This document shows positions 15,454 through 15,970 of a stretch of 15,970 nt of DNA, in pieces (within the stretch, counting starts at the first letter, position 1; every line of letters begins with the position of its first letter). Source of the stretch: Gammaproteobacteria bacterium RIFCSPHIGHO2_12_FULL_37_34 (GTDB lineage Bacteria > Pseudomonadota > Gammaproteobacteria > DSM-16500). Both the position numbers and the translations under genes were made by a program. The DNA is taken from NCBI GenBank assembly GCA_001801495.1, contig MGXW01000092.1, forward strand, positions 1 through 15,970, in the 5' to 3' direction. The notes beneath the pieces are model-generated. The model ran no database searches. It was not told the origin of the DNA and saw nothing but the letters and a program-made list of their open reading frames with translations.

Positions 15454-15970
15454 ATGGGGAAGAAGGTAGCAATGACAGAACCGATAATAAACCCAATAGT
15501 AAAGCCAATAGTAAATATAGGAATAAAAAAATATTCCCTGGATGAAATTTTTCCTAATTTGCGTAAACAACCCATTACTGCAGAACAATTACAAGAAAAT
15601 AAAATAATAACTTCAATAGGAAATGTTATTTCTTTGAAAAAACATATTCATCGCATTTTCTTACGAGCAAACAAAGGGGATGCGAGTAGTCATCGTAATC
15701 TAGGAGTATGGTATGAGTTAGGTCAGCATGGTTTTCCTATCGATTACATCCAGGCTAAAAAGCACTATTTGCGCGCAGCTCTTCTAAATGATCCTGATGT
15801 CACTTTGCAAGTGCAAGCACGTTTAAAAGCAATTAATATAACAATTGAACGAGGCACTCATACTTCAATTTCTCTTTTTTTAGAAAGTGTAAAAAATAAT
15901 CCTCAGGATCGATATACAATTGAGGATATGCAACTTGAATTATCTAAAATTGAGAAGGTTTATGGAAAAT
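15454..15970 (+). CDS. Sel1-repeat protein, 3' end outside window
   Basis: Open to the window edge, with 172 codons visible. A perfect AGGAGG (15441-15446) lies seven bases before the ATG, so expression is probably strong. A second ATG at codon 7 lacks such a site. There is no signal peptide. The N terminus carries a small imperfect repeat (PIINPIVKPIVNI, residues 10-22). Residues about 71-109 form a Sel1-like/TPR-type repeat: RANKGDASSHRNLGVWYELG, then DYIQAKKHYLRAA, with the conserved Ala-x-x-Gly-Asp-Ala, Leu-Gly and Ala-Ala positions. Further helices follow and more repeats may lie beyond the edge. Sel1 proteins mediate protein contacts, and in intracellular bacteria several act on host cells. 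No secretion signal can be judged with the C terminus missing, so the function is unknown. Confidence 0.7.
   Translation, partial: MGKKVAMTEPIINPIVKPIVNIGIKKYSLDEIFPNLRKQPITAEQLQENKIITSIGNVISLKKHIHRIFLRANKGDASSHRNLGVWYELGQHGFPIDYIQAKKHYLRAALLNDPDVTLQVQARLKAINITIERGTHTSISLFLESVKNNPQDRYTIEDMQLELSKIEKVYGK

Noticed and set aside
15304..15588. Minus-strand frame over the Sel1 gene start
   Set aside because: It is antisense to a coding start with a perfect ribosome binding site; the translation is aromatic-rich noise.

Overview
This AT-rich window most likely comes from a low-GC gammaproteobacterium. It carries an almost complete set of assembly genes for an MSHA-type (mannose-sensitive haemagglutinin) type IV pilus, a system typical of Gammaproteobacteria. 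A Sel1-repeat protein and a decayed RelE-like toxin gene would suit a host-associated lineage such as the Legionellales, but that placement is a guess from gene content, not from a marker gene.

Layout. A histidyl-tRNA synthetase gene (62-1363, +) is followed by about 425 bases holding only an N-terminally truncated toxin remnant (1538-1756, -). From 11140 down to 1789 on the minus strand lies one tightly packed operon in the order mshI, mshI2, mshJ, mshK, mshL, mshM, mshN, mshE, mshG, with overlaps or gaps under about 30 bases throughout. From a short shared control region (about 11141-11212) a divergent plus-strand operon encodes four pilin-like proteins resembling mshC, mshD, mshO and mshP (11213-14167), each start overlapping the previous stop. 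An agmatinase-family gene with its own good promoter follows (14237-15280). Last is a Sel1-repeat protein with a strong ribosome binding site, cut by the window edge (15454-15970).

How the genes work together. MshI, MshI2, MshJ and MshK are the PilM/N/O/P-like alignment complex. MshG is the inner-membrane platform and MshE the extension ATPase. MshL is the outer-membrane secretin, and MshM and MshN are accessory factors. The divergent operon supplies minor pilins. The last of these is unusual: a PilX/GspK-like pilin stem without Glu at +5, then a Ser/Thr-rich module, then seven tandem W-x-V-G repeats that probably form a beta-propeller with two calcium-loop-like insertions. This looks like a one-piece pilus-tip adhesin, and it is the most interesting object here.

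The usual mshF, mshB and mshA (major pilin) genes are not where they would be expected next to mshG. No mshQ, retraction ATPase or prepilin peptidase is present, so the filament subunit must be encoded elsewhere or the machine has been repurposed. Both flanking housekeeping-type genes (hisS and the agmatinase) resemble the versions I associate with Bacteroidetes rather than the usual gammaproteobacterial ones.
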